DNA of 63,347 nt from an uncultured Chloroflexales bacterium (GCA_937925925.1 CALANA010000074.1:1-63347); one strand, 5' to 3'; shown: positions 52,736 to 61,517, numbered from the stretch's first letter. Notes: generated from the sequence alone by a model not told the origin. Program-made: numbers and translations.

Positions 52736-53368
52736 TCACGCTGCACGCCATTCCCACGCCGCCTGAAAGAAGTCGTGTTCGCACTGCATAGCATAGCGGT
52801 AGGTTTGCTGGACGAGCGGTGTCGCACTGGCATAGCGGTCAACCAGGGTTTCGAGCTGACGCACGAGTTGCATCGAGAACTGCGGATCGCTGTAGGTGCG
52901 AATCCAATCAGCATAGCGATGATCGGGAATACCCCCCCGCGCCAGTTCCTGCCCCAGGAAAGCATAGAGTTGCATACACGGCGACATAGCGACCGCTGTC
53001 AGCCCCGTGTCGTGACCCCAGGCCGTTGCCAGCAGGAAATCGGTATAGCGGCGCGTTGCGGTGCCTGGTTCAACCGTGCGCATATCGACATTCCAGGTAG
53101 TGGCGTATCCGGCGTGGAGCTGTAATTCCTGCAGCACGCCCGCGATGAGTGTATGGAACACGCGAAAGCCGTCCCAGTCCGGCGCACGGGCGGCAGCAAT
53201 GCTAAAGGCACGGGCAAACGCTTCGAGATAAAAAGCATCCTGACCGACATAATAGGCAAAGCGTTCGGGTGGCAGGTCGCCGTTGCCGATACCTTGCACA
53301 AACGGATGTTTCAGACTGGCGCGAGCCAGATCCAGGTTGGTTTGCCATAAGGTAGCACTCAGACTCAT
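52736..53368 (-). CDS. tenA: TenA-family aminopyrimidine hydrolase (thiaminase II)
   Basis: A 210-aa helical protein. It hydrolyses degraded thiamin products to give HMP for salvage. YYVGQDAFYLEAFARAFSI near the start and the MSPCMQLYAFLG segment with the catalytic cysteine place it in the Cys-containing TenA group; YRYAMQCEHDFFQAAW ends it. ATG at 53368 follows AAAGGAA; an in-frame extension to 53458 is not supported. Confidence 0.93.
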   Translation of the reverse strand: MSLSATLWQTNLDLARASLKHPFVQGIGNGDLPPERFAYYVGQDAFYLEAFARAFSIAAARAPDWDGFRVFHTLIAGVLQELQLHAGYATTWNVDMRTVEPGTATRRYTDFLLATAWGHDTGLTAVAMSPCMQLYAFLGQELARGGIPDHRYADWIRTYSDPQFSMQLVRQLETLVDRYASATPLVQQTYRYAMQCEHDFFQAAWEWRAA

Positions 53369-53454
53369 CAGGGTTCCTTTCGTTTCCACATACAACCCGC
53401 TTCTGTATGTTCCGCATGGGCTTTGTCGTTCAAAAGCGAGTATCAAGTCGTATC

Positions 53455-54477
53455 TCACACCTGCCTATGCCGAAAATGTTCCCAGCCCCCCTCTTCCAGC
53501 GCCAGCTCCTGACCATCGGGCAAGACCAGCCAGCGCCCTGCGGCGGAGGGGAGAATCTCGCCAATAACGGTGAGTGGTGTTCCTGTCTCGCGCTTGATGC
53601 TGCGCATCAGTTCAGGCACGGCCCTGGCGGGAGCGGTAAAGCAGAGTTCGTAGTCATCGCCACCCGAGAGCGCCAGTTGCCAGGGAGTAACGCCCCTAAG
53701 CGTTGCCACTTGCTGCACGGCTGGCGCGATCGGCACCTGCGCGGCCTGAATGCGCACCCCGACCCGACTGCGTTCGCAAATATGCCCAATGTCACTGCTC
53801 AGACCGTCGCTCAGATCGATCATCGCCGTGGCACTCTGCGACTGAGCGATAAGCCTCCCCTCACGCACACGTGGTGTTGGTGTCAGGTAACGCATCAGCA
53901 ACGCTCCATGATCGGCGGCAGACAGGGGCAGGTGCGGATGCTGCGCCAGTTGCAGCCCAGCGGCCGCATCGCCGAGTTGCCCCGTCACCAGTACCTGATC
54001 GCCCGGCTGGGCACCAGAGCGTGTCAGTAGATGTTCGCGCTGCACGCGCCCTAGCAGTGCTACATCAACACTAATCGGTGCCGGTGAGCGCGTCATATTG
54101 CCGCCGACAATTGTTACGCCATACTGATCCGCCTCGGCGCGCATGCCCCGGTAGAGCTGCTCAACCCAGCCAACTTCGGTATCGAGTGGGAGTGCCAGTG
54201 AGACCAGGGCAAATGTTGGTTGACCACCCATGGCCGCAATATCACTCAGATTAATCGCCAACGCACGCCGTCCCAGTTGTTCAGGGGTAATCAACTGCGG
54301 CAGGAAGTGAATCCCCTCAACCTGAATATCAATCGTTGCCAGCAACAGGTCGTTCCCTTGTACGGACAGGACTGCAACATCATCGCCCAGGCCAATCAGC
54401 ACATCCGCATGATCGCTGGCGACAATCGGTTCCAGGCGGCTGATAAGTGGAAACTCACCCAGATCAGCAATCCGCAT
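53455..54477 (-). CDS. thiL: Thiamin-monophosphate kinase (ThiL)
   Basis: A 340-aa AIR-synthase/PurM-fold enzyme making thiamin diphosphate from thiamin monophosphate. VLIGLGDDVAVLSVQGNDLL, DIQVEGIHFLP and AINLSDIAAMGGQPTFALVS are the metal and phosphate motifs; SDGLSSDIGHICE and LSGGDDYELCFTA follow. It is the last step of the pathway encoded here. It lies between thiM and tenA. Confidence 0.95.
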   Translation of the reverse strand: MRIADLGEFPLISRLEPIVASDHADVLIGLGDDVAVLSVQGNDLLLATIDIQVEGIHFLPQLITPEQLGRRALAINLSDIAAMGGQPTFALVSLALPLDTEVGWVEQLYRGMRAEADQYGVTIVGGNMTRSPAPISVDVALLGRVQREHLLTRSGAQPGDQVLVTGQLGDAAAGLQLAQHPHLPLSAADHGALLMRYLTPTPRVREGRLIAQSQSATAMIDLSDGLSSDIGHICERSRVGVRIQAAQVPIAPAVQQVATLRGVTPWQLALSGGDDYELCFTAPARAVPELMRSIKRETGTPLTVIGEILPSAAGRWLVLPDGQELALEEGGWEHFRHRQV

Positions 54478-54496
54478 AACCTTCGTCCTTTGCTAT

Positions 54497-55306
54497 TCAC
54501 GGCGTGAGATCAACAATCCGCACTCCCGCCGCCACTTGCTCCGGGGTGAGGTTGAAAAGCTGGTCGAACAAGGCCAGCTTAAAGCTGGCCGGGCCAGGGG
54601 CAGCAGGCGCGGCCAGTTCAGCCGCCAGGCCAAACGTTGCCAGTGCCCCGGATGCAGCCAGCAAAAAGTCATGCTCGACGGCGGCAAAGGCGGCTGTCAC
54701 CGTGGTGGCCATACAGCCGGTTCCGGTGAGTTGCGTGAGTCGCACATGCCCGTTATCAATGCCCAGCACGCGCTGTCCGTTGGATACCAGATCGCGCTGA
54801 CCGGTCACGGCCACAACGGTATTCCAGGTACGGGCGATGTGCAGAACGGCTTCGGGATCGCGCACGCCCTCAATGCTGTCAACGCCACGCACCACGCCCC
54901 CGCTGCCACTAAGCGCGGCGATTTCGCCAGCATTGCCACGCACCACCGCAATCTTTAGCTCGCTCAGCATACGCCGGCCGGTCTGTGTGCGCAACGTGGT
55001 TGCACCAGCCCCGACCGGATCGAGTACCACCGGCACACCCAGCGCATTGGCACGCTTCCCAGCCAGAAACATTGCCTCGATCCAGTCCGGCGTGAGGGTG
55101 CCAATATTGATCACCAGCGCTCCGGCCAGGCTGACCATCTCCTCCACTTCATCTGTAGCGTGGGCCATCACAGGCGATGCACCGATATGCAGCGTGACAT
55201 TGGCGGTATCGTTCATGACCACAAAGTTGGTCAATTGATGAATCAGCGGTGTCTGGGCACGAATCCGGGCAAAGGCCTGGGCCACCTGATTATTCATTTC
55301 ATTCAT
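54497..55306 (-). CDS. thiM: Hydroxyethylthiazole kinase (ThiM)
   Basis: A 269-aa ribokinase-like enzyme phosphorylating the thiazole alcohol for salvage. HQLTNFVVMNDTANVTLHIG near the start, VVLDPVGAGATTLRT in the middle and TGTGCMATTVTAAFAA (with the catalytic Cys) are diagnostic. ATG at 55306 is nine bases after AGGAG; a GTG at 55309 is possible. It fits the ThiW thiazole transporter in the same operon. Confidence 0.95.
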   Translation of the reverse strand: MNEMNNQVAQAFARIRAQTPLIHQLTNFVVMNDTANVTLHIGASPVMAHATDEVEEMVSLAGALVINIGTLTPDWIEAMFLAGKRANALGVPVVLDPVGAGATTLRTQTGRRMLSELKIAVVRGNAGEIAALSGSGGVVRGVDSIEGVRDPEAVLHIARTWNTVVAVTGQRDLVSNGQRVLGIDNGHVRLTQLTGTGCMATTVTAAFAAVEHDFLLAASGALATFGLAAELAAPAAPGPASFKLALFDQLFNLTPEQVAAGVRIVDLTP

Positions 55307-55454
55307 CACTGGCTTCTCCTGAAAAAAATCGATAGTTCTCTAAACGGCATGCCAAAATGGAACATCTGGAATCATGTCGAAGACGGCGACTTGTGTCGGT
55401 TGTTGCACCACAGCAGTCTCGAAACAAACGGGACATGAAACGCCAGAACACCAC

Positions 55455-56102
55455 CTATACCTGTGGCTGTGATCGCACCGCCGCAATCCGTTCACGCAAC
55501 TGGTGCGCCGCCGCCGCCGGATCAGCGGCACCGACAACAGCCGAAATCACCGACACGCCAACCGCACCGGCCTCGATGACGCTGGCAGCGTTATCCAGTG
55601 TGATACCTCCGATAGCAACGATCGGAATATGTACTGCACGAACAATCTCGGCCAGGCGGGTGAGACCGATCGGCGGCCCGGCGTCGGGCTTGCTGGGGGT
55701 GCCAAACACATCACCGACGCCGAGATAATCGGCACCATCGCGTTCGGCCTGTTGCGCGTGCGCCACGGTTGTCGCCGAAACCCCCAGGATGCGCTGCGGC
55801 CCGATCAGTCGGCGCGCCACGGACGCTGGCATATCGTTCTGACCGACATGCACACCCTCGGCGTCGATTGCCAGCGCAACATCAATGCGGTCGTTGACGA
55901 TAAGCGGAATGCCTGCTGCGCGGGTTATGGCGTGCAGGGTGTGCCCTAGTTCCACCATAGCACGGGTAGTCGCCGTTTTCGCCCGCAATTGTACGACCGT
56001 GGCACCGCCCTGAATGGCAGATGACACGATCTCTGGGAGCGCACGCTGACCAGCGGCGCGCTCGTCGGTAATGATATAAACCGACCAGTCAATCGATTGC
56101 AT
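55455..56102 (-). CDS. thiE: Thiamin-phosphate synthase (ThiE)
   Basis: A 215-aa TIM-barrel enzyme joining HMP-PP to thiazole phosphate. VVQLRAKTATTRAMVELG, PLIVNDRIDVALAIDAEGVHVGQ (split here), DYLGVGDVFGTPSKPDAG and IPIVAIGGITLDNA are the substrate motifs. First gene of the operon, directly behind the riboswitch and terminator. ATG at 56102 follows GGAAGG; the GTG 15 bases upstream contains that site. Confidence 0.95.
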   Translation of the reverse strand: MQSIDWSVYIITDERAAGQRALPEIVSSAIQGGATVVQLRAKTATTRAMVELGHTLHAITRAAGIPLIVNDRIDVALAIDAEGVHVGQNDMPASVARRLIGPQRILGVSATTVAHAQQAERDGADYLGVGDVFGTPSKPDAGPPIGLTRLAEIVRAVHIPIVAIGGITLDNAASVIEAGAVGVSVISAVVGAADPAAAAHQLRERIAAVRSQPQV

Positions 56103-56124
56103 AGCATCCTTCCACACAGATCAA

Positions 56125-56154
56125 CAAAAAACACCGCCCCACAAGGAGCGGTGT
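56125..56154 (-). terminator. Riboswitch-linked intrinsic terminator before thiE
   Basis: On the minus strand a ten-pair stem, ACACCGCTCC / GGGGCGGTGT with loop TTGT, is followed by six T. Standing between the TPP aptamer and thiE, it should stop transcription when thiamin diphosphate is bound. Confidence 0.88.
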
Positions 56155-56173
56155 CAGCACATACAAGTTGCGA

Positions 56174-56273
56174 CCTTCCGTTTCCCTGCGCTGGCATGAT
56201 CCAGATCAGGTTCGTGGGGTCGATAGCACAGCTAGCTATCCTCTCAGCCCGGTTGCCCCAGACTCCCCCAACG
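56174..56273 (-). ncRNA. TPP riboswitch (THI element)
   Basis: The conserved aptamer segments are all present on the minus strand: GGGGGAGTCTGGGGC, GGGCTGAGAGG, ACCTGATCTGGATCATGCC and CAGCGCAGGGAAACGG. It binds thiamin diphosphate and controls the nine-gene operon below through the adjacent terminator. Confidence 0.96.
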
Positions 56274-56304
56274 GGTAGTTTTATAATGTTTTAATTGTTG
56301 TTTC

Positions 56305-56333
56305 ATCTTACTACACATATGTATTTCTGTCAA
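56305..56333 (-). promoter_or_regulatory. Promoter of the thi operon
   Basis: On the minus strand TTGACA (56333-56328), 17-base spacer, TAAGAT (56310-56305), placing the transcript start about 25 bases before the aptamer. Confidence 0.7.
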
Positions 56334-56638
56334 GTATGTCATAACCTGTAGGTGTTCACATTTGGGGGGAAGCGCTGTCGTCAGCGTTCCTTTTTCTCCT
56401 GAGAGCGTGGGCCGCATGCCCGCACATGCGCGATGGCGGGCGGGACGCCCGCGCTCCCAGGCGGGCGCGTTCCCCGGAGTGTGAGCAGGTACTGGAAGAA
56501 AGTCTTTTTCCCCTCCAAACTTTCCCCGAAGGCGAAAATTTGGAGGGAAATACAAAGAAACTACCGCTCTGCTGAAGGTGAAAAGACGAACTGGCTATAT
56601 CGCCGCGTACCCCCTCTCATTTAGGGTTGTGATATGTT
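56334..56638. repeat. GC-rich interspersed repeat, inverted relative to 16966-17100
   Basis: GGCGGGACGCCCGCGCTCCC (about 56440) and TTCCCCGGAGTGTGAGCAGG (about 56471) are the reverse complement of the element at 16966. It is followed by CGAAGGCGAAAATTTGGAGG and CTACCGCTCTGCTGAAGGTG modules shared with 41930. No gene. Confidence 0.6.
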
Positions 56639-56989
56639 ATACCAATTTGACTTCGCCCTTCCGTTTCTTTTAGTTCGTCTTCCCCTTCCTTCTGTCCGGG
56701 CGTACGCGGTGGGTCATGCGCGGCCGCGGACGAAACGCGGCCGCGTGGATTCGGACTCGCTTCTGGTTCCCCCTTTTCGCCGAAGGCGAAAAGGGGGAAC
56801 CAAAAAAGAGCAAAAGTGCCGCTCTGCCCCCTTCGGCTCCGCTCAGAGCCTGCCCCGTTCGACTGCGCTCAGGGCAAGCTCTGAGGGTCGTCGAAGGGGT
56901 ACACTCCGGCGAGACCCATAGGGTGATGAACGACCGCGGATCGCGGGTGTATGCCCAGAATATGTGGAAGGGTCACGTCGAACCGGTAT
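56639..56989 (+). mobile_element. MITE-like ATACC...GGTAT element, 351 bases
   Basis: Opens ATACCAATTTGAC (56639-56651), closes GTCGAACCGGTAT (56977-56989). It shares order and sequence with the 48669 copy (CGTACGCGGTGGGTCAT; ACCCATAGGGTGATGAACGA) but carries extra modules: an 18-pair perfect hairpin at 56764-56802 and the REP-like TTCGACTGCGCTCAGGGC pair. Spurious arginine-rich frames run through it. Confidence 0.75.
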
Positions 56990-57006
56990 TAGAACGTGTG
57001 CCGCTG

Positions 57007-57036
57007 TTGACACTCAGGCTCAGGACATGCTATCAT
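57007..57036 (+). promoter_or_regulatory. Promoter of the response regulator gene
   Basis: TTGACA (57007-57012), 18-base spacer, TATCAT (57031-57036), 39 bases before the ATG and just outside the MITE-like element. Confidence 0.65.
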
Positions 57037-57074
57037 ACAACACTATAGCCTTATGAAACTCAAAGTGATCGCCC

Positions 57075-57866
57075 ATGAGTTACCCTGCGCAGATACTTGT
57101 CGTTGATGACGAGAACAATATTCGGTTGACCCTCAATGCCCTGCTGTCTCGTGCTGGGTATACCGTGACTGTGGCCGCCAGTGGTGAAGAGGCGGTTCAA
57201 CGGCTGAAACAACAATCCTTTGATCTGATGCTGGTTGACCTGAAAATGCCTGGTATGGATGGCATGCAGGTCGTAGCCGAGTTACGTAACCATCAAGCTG
57301 ATACGGCGGTGATTGTGCTAACCGGGCATGGTACGCTGGAAACCGCGGTCGAAGGGTTGCATCACGGCATCTTTGATTATCTGTTGAAGACCACCGATCC
57401 GGCCCAGGTTCTTGAACGGGTGAAAGCCGGGTTGGAAGATCGCAACCAGCGCCTGCGCCAGCGCGAGTTACTGGATGTGGTAGGCGAGGCAGTAAAAGAA
57501 TTACGAGGGGTGGCTGCACCAACGACCAGTTCCTCGTCTGGCCCTCCAGAACGCTTGATCACGGTTGGTGCTTTGCAACTTGATACCTGGCACCAGGTGG
57601 CGACCCTGGCCGAACGTTCGTTGTCGCTTACACCCACCGAGTTCCGGGTGCTGCTCTGCCTGGCTGAACATGCTGGTCAGATGCTCTCCTATGCACAACT
57701 GGTGCGTTGCGCCCAGGGCTACGATACAAGCGAGCTGGAGGCGGGTGAGCTGATCAAACCTCATATTCATCATCTCCGCCAGAAACTCGAGCCAGATCCT
57801 GGCTCGCCACGTTATTTGCTCAATGTGCGTGGCAAGGGCTATATTTTGCAGATTGAAGAAACGTAA
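57075..57866 (+). CDS. OmpR-like two-component response regulator
   Basis: A 263-aa protein. Receiver domain 1-125: ILVVDDENNIR acidic pair, phosphoacceptor Asp in LMLVDLKMPGMDG, Thr in VIVLTGHGT, Lys in DYLLKTTD. A helical linker (125-160) leads to a winged-helix DNA-binding domain (165-260; LSLTPTEFRVLLCLAEHAGQ, IKPHIHHLRQKLEPDPG, VRGKGYIL). The receiver resembles the NtrC type in sequence, but no sigma54 ATPase domain is present. No histidine kinase is adjacent, so it is an orphan in this window. Confidence 0.92.
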   Translation: MSYPAQILVVDDENNIRLTLNALLSRAGYTVTVAASGEEAVQRLKQQSFDLMLVDLKMPGMDGMQVVAELRNHQADTAVIVLTGHGTLETAVEGLHHGIFDYLLKTTDPAQVLERVKAGLEDRNQRLRQRELLDVVGEAVKELRGVAAPTTSSSSGPPERLITVGALQLDTWHQVATLAERSLSLTPTEFRVLLCLAEHAGQMLSYAQLVRCAQGYDTSELEAGELIKPHIHHLRQKLEPDPGSPRYLLNVRGKGYILQIEET

Positions 57867-58400
57867 GCTCATATCTATGGCATCAATGTTTCATCCTCAC
57901 GACCAATGCTCCTGCACCGATTTGCGTGTACGATACACATAGTAAATGCTTACTATAGTAAGCCTATATCAATTGTAAACAGGAGTCCAGGCTTGAGCCT
58001 GGACTCCGTTACTTCACAAATCATGCCCAGGAGTCCAGGCTTGAGCCTGGCTATCGCTCCGGAGTCCAGGCTTGAGCCTGGGTAAAGAGGTGGACGTCCC
58101 TGGGAGTGCGGCCGTCCCTGGGAGCGCTTGCGTCCCGCCCGCGTGGTGCCGGGGAGCGCTTGTGTCCAACCCTCATCGTGCCGGGAGCGCGGCCCTCCCA
58201 CTCGCAACCTGAGAGCGCGGGCGTCCCGCCTGCGTTGCCTCTTCGTCGCGAGGGCATCTTGCCCGCGCTCCCAGGCGTGCCTGGGAGCGCTTGCGTCCCG
58301 CCCGCATGGTGCCTGGGAGCGCTTGCGTCCCGCCCGCGTGGTGCCAAGGGTGAAAAAACGAGTGGCCCATATCACCGTGTACCTCCGGCTTATTGAACGT
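57867..58400. repeat. Palindromic and tandem GC-rich repeat region
   Basis: No gene. GGAGTCCAGGCTTGAGCCTG occurs three times (57982, 58032, 58062), the first extended to a full hairpin by GACTCC. It is preceded by the GCTTACTATAGTAAGC palindrome, a diverged ATAGCAA-family end. From 58095 to 58345 CTGGGAGCGCTTGCGTCCCG-type units recur at least three times with variants between. Confidence 0.7.
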
Positions 58401-58434
58401 CAACAGGCGCATCCCATATGGGATGCGCCTGTTG
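58401..58434. terminator. Perfect 34-base palindrome between convergent genes
   Basis: CAACAGGCGCATCCCAT is followed by its exact reverse complement. It lies between the convergent response regulator and HYDIN-repeat genes and could terminate both transcripts, though no T-run follows on either side. Confidence 0.5.
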
Positions 58435-58469
58435 GTTTGCGAACGAATAACGAATGTTTCGACCGATAC

Positions 58470-61400
58470 CTACCGCACGATAATCGGCAGGTAGACCGTT
58501 GGGGGGGCGATGGTCAGAGTAATGTTCATCGTATACTCAACGCCATTCGTGTCAATACCCACCAGCGTAAAGCTGTCGGTGCCAGTAGCGCCCGGGTTCG
58601 GTATGAAGACAAGCTTGTCGAGATCTGCAGCGCTGATCTCATCACCCACCGCGAGAACTCTCATCAGCCCTTCTGGAAGAACCAGATCACCCTTCTCCGG
58701 CAAGCTCTCGATCCGCACTTTATCCAGATCAATGCCTTCTTTCTCGAACTCGCCCTTGATGCTGCCAAGGCTGCCCTGGCTGCCACCCTGAATAGAAATG
58801 GTAACCTCCAACGGTGGCCCCGGAGTGGCGGTGGGGGTCATTGTTGGCGTCGCCGTGGGCATCGGTGTCGTTGTTGGCGTGGCGGTCGGCATGCTGGTAG
58901 GCGTTGGGGTGACCTCTATCACAGGATCGGTCACAGTGACATTCACCGTCACGCTATCGCTGCCACCTTTGCCATCGCTGACCTGGACATCAAAGCTATC
59001 CTCGCCTTCATAGCCAGGATTGGGAGTGTAGCTGATCGTGACCGGTGAGCCTGTGTTCTGACCATCCACAAATGCAGCCGTACCATGCTCTGGTTCATCA
59101 GTAATGCTCCAGGTTAACGGATCCTGATCTGCATCGGTCGCGGCCAGCTCAATCGTCGCAGGTTCACCATTCGCTGATGTTATTTCACGCGGATCGTTAC
59201 CGTCCGTAATGACTGGATCTACGTTGGGTGTGCCACCGGTACCGACACCTGAGATGGTAAAGCGATATGGATTGATGTCGTTGCTAGCAATTTGCACTCT
59301 TGTGGTGCGTGTCCCAGGGTTTGCCGGCTCAAATCTAATCTGGAAGGTTGTGCTGCCACCAGGTGCGATGGTGTCTGTTTCAGGCTGAGTGACCTTAAAC
59401 TCGCCTGCCTGACCGCCGCTGGTTGCCACCAGATTCTTGCCGGTTAGTTTCAGATCAACTGAACCCGTATTTCTGATCGTGAAGGTGCGTGTGACAGGAG
59501 TACCTCCAATCTGTGCCATCCCAAAATCAGTACCGGTCGCGAGCGAGACTTCGATTGTGTCATGAGGTATCGGTTGTCCATTGCCTTCAACCCCGATCTG
59601 CGGACCACTACCGGTACCCTGGATGCGGAAATCGTAACGGGTGTTGAAGTTATTCGGGATGCGCACCTGTGTACCGCGTACACCGGTGCCACTCGGTGTG
59701 AATGTCACGTTGAATGTGGTACTCTGATTGGGTGGAATCGTTGTAGCAGCCGGCTGCTCGACGGCAAAGTCGCTCGCCTGGTTGCCAGAAACCACAATAG
59801 TGCCTAGCGTCAGATCACTTTGTCCAGTATTCCTGATGGTAAAGGTGCGTGGTTGCGAATTCGGCATCGTCACCGAGCCAAAATCGGTATGATTGTCCTC
59901 TGAGGGTTTGGTGCTGGCGTGATCAATTCGTTGCCCGTTGCCCTCAACCCCCATCACCGGCCCGACACTCGTGCCCCGGATGTTCACATCATAGCGTCCA
60001 TTAAAATTGTTAACAATGCGCATCTGGGTTCTGCGCAGCCCAGTGGCCGATGGCGTGAAGGTGACAACGAATGTTGTTTCATCACCAGGTGCAACCGTTG
60101 AGGCAGGTGCAGTGGTAACCGCAAAGTCGCTGGCCTGATTACCACTAAAAGTAATATTGCCCAACGTCAGGGCACTCACTCCGGTATTCTTAATGGTAAA
60201 AGTACGGATTGCCGTACTGGGCATCACAACCTCACCAAAGTCAGTGTGATTGTCCAGCGAAGGTTCGGGAACGTTTGCATTGGTTGCGTGTACAATCGGC
60301 TGTCCGTTGCCTTGAACTTCCATGATTGGCCCAGAACCCGTGCCCTGGATCGTAAAATCGTAGCGGGTGTTGAAATTGTTGGGAATGCGCACCTGAGTTT
60401 TGCGCAATCCGGTGGCTCCTGGGGTGAATGCAACATCAAATGTGATGCTTCCATTAGAGGGAACAGTGGTCGATGCCGGCTGGGTGACGGTGAAGTCATT
60501 GGCCTGATTACCACTCACCGTGATAGTGTTCAGCATTAGCGCACTGGCACCGGTATTCTTGATGGTAAAGGTGCGGGTTATCGTTCCCGGCATCGTCACG
60601 GTGCCAAAATCGGTGTGATTGTCCTCTGAGGGTGTGGTGCTGGCGTGAGCAATTGGTTGCCCGTTGCCCTCAACCCCCATGATTGGCCCGGAACCCGTGC
60701 CCTGGATCATAAAATCGTAGCGGGTGTTGAAATTGTTGGGAATGCGCACCTGAGTCTTGCGCAATCCGGTGGCTCCTGGGGTGAATGTAACGTTAAATGT
60801 GACGCTTCCACTAGGGGAAACAGTGGTCGGTGACGGCTGTGTGACGGTGAAGTCACCGGCCTGATTACCACTCACCGTGATATTGCCCAACGTTAGGTCA
60901 CTGACACCGGTATTCTTGATAGTAAAGGTGCGGATTAGTGTTCCCGGCATCGTCACGGTACCAAAATCGGTGTGATTGTCCTCTGAGGGTGTGGTGCTGG
61001 CGTGATCAATTGGTTGCCCGTTGCCCTCAACTGCCATGATTGGTCCGTCACCCGTGCCCTGGATCATAAAATCGTAGCGAGTGTTGGCATTGTTGGGAAT
61101 GCGCACCTGGGTTTTGCGCAGACCAGCGACGGTCGGTTTGAACTCTACTTGAAAGGTGGCGCTGGCATTCGCGTTAATCACATTACTCGTTGGCTGTGTG
61201 ACTTTGAAGTCGGCAGCCTGATTGCCACTGACGGCAATGGTGCCCAGGATCAACTGGGCATCACCGGTATTCTTGATGGTAAAGGTACGGATTAGCGAAT
61301 TCGGCATCGTCACGGTGCCAAAATCGGTGTGATTGGCCGTTGAGGGCGTGGTGCTGGCGTGAGCAATTGGTTGCTCATTGCCCTCAACCTCGATCACGGG

Positions 61401-61517
61401 TCCGGCACCATGCGCCAGCCAGGGCGGAACGACACTCAACAGCAGCGCGGCCAACAGGGCCAGCGTGATGAGCGGTGAAGTCCGCTGCAAGAATTGTTTG
61501 AACCGATGGACGTGCAT
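58470..61517 (-). CDS. Secreted HYDIN-like (choice-of-anchor D) repeat protein
   Basis: A 1015-aa exported protein. A signal peptide (about 1-37, hydrophobic LITLALLAALLLSVVPPW) precedes seven repeats of about 110 residues, each with FGTV-type start, TFTIKNTG and a closing F-x-I-x-G-x-G; this is the choice-of-anchor D/HYDIN Ig-like pattern. A cadherin-like Ig domain (about 740-850; DADQDPLTWSITDEPEHGTA), a Thr/Pro-rich linker and a small C-terminal domain follow. The protein ends VYLPIIVR, an ending like those I recall on other exported Chloroflexota proteins. GAGGAGG sets the ATG at 61517. Confidence 0.88.
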   Translation of the reverse strand: MHVHRFKQFLQRTSPLITLALLAALLLSVVPPWLAHGAGPVIEVEGNEQPIAHASTTPSTANHTDFGTVTMPNSLIRTFTIKNTGDAQLILGTIAVSGNQAADFKVTQPTSNVINANASATFQVEFKPTVAGLRKTQVRIPNNANTRYDFMIQGTGDGPIMAVEGNGQPIDHASTTPSEDNHTDFGTVTMPGTLIRTFTIKNTGVSDLTLGNITVSGNQAGDFTVTQPSPTTVSPSGSVTFNVTFTPGATGLRKTQVRIPNNFNTRYDFMIQGTGSGPIMGVEGNGQPIAHASTTPSEDNHTDFGTVTMPGTITRTFTIKNTGASALMLNTITVSGNQANDFTVTQPASTTVPSNGSITFDVAFTPGATGLRKTQVRIPNNFNTRYDFTIQGTGSGPIMEVQGNGQPIVHATNANVPEPSLDNHTDFGEVVMPSTAIRTFTIKNTGVSALTLGNITFSGNQASDFAVTTAPASTVAPGDETTFVVTFTPSATGLRRTQMRIVNNFNGRYDVNIRGTSVGPVMGVEGNGQRIDHASTKPSEDNHTDFGSVTMPNSQPRTFTIRNTGQSDLTLGTIVVSGNQASDFAVEQPAATTIPPNQSTTFNVTFTPSGTGVRGTQVRIPNNFNTRYDFRIQGTGSGPQIGVEGNGQPIPHDTIEVSLATGTDFGMAQIGGTPVTRTFTIRNTGSVDLKLTGKNLVATSGGQAGEFKVTQPETDTIAPGGSTTFQIRFEPANPGTRTTRVQIASNDINPYRFTISGVGTGGTPNVDPVITDGNDPREITSANGEPATIELAATDADQDPLTWSITDEPEHGTAAFVDGQNTGSPVTISYTPNPGYEGEDSFDVQVSDGKGGSDSVTVNVTVTDPVIEVTPTPTSMPTATPTTTPMPTATPTMTPTATPGPPLEVTISIQGGSQGSLGSIKGEFEKEGIDLDKVRIESLPEKGDLVLPEGLMRVLAVGDEISAADLDKLVFIPNPGATGTDSFTLVGIDTNGVEYTMNITLTIAPPTVYLPIIVR

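Noticed and set aside
56634-56921. 95-codon Arg-rich frame
   Set aside because: It runs entirely inside the ATACC repeat element; typical spurious coding of GC-rich repeats.
57982-58345. CRISPR array
   Set aside because: Repeats are directly adjacent or irregularly spaced, are themselves palindromic, and lack uniform spacers.
58128-59048. 306-codon plus-strand frame
   Set aside because: The first half is tandem repeat DNA and the second half is antisense to the HYDIN-repeat protein.
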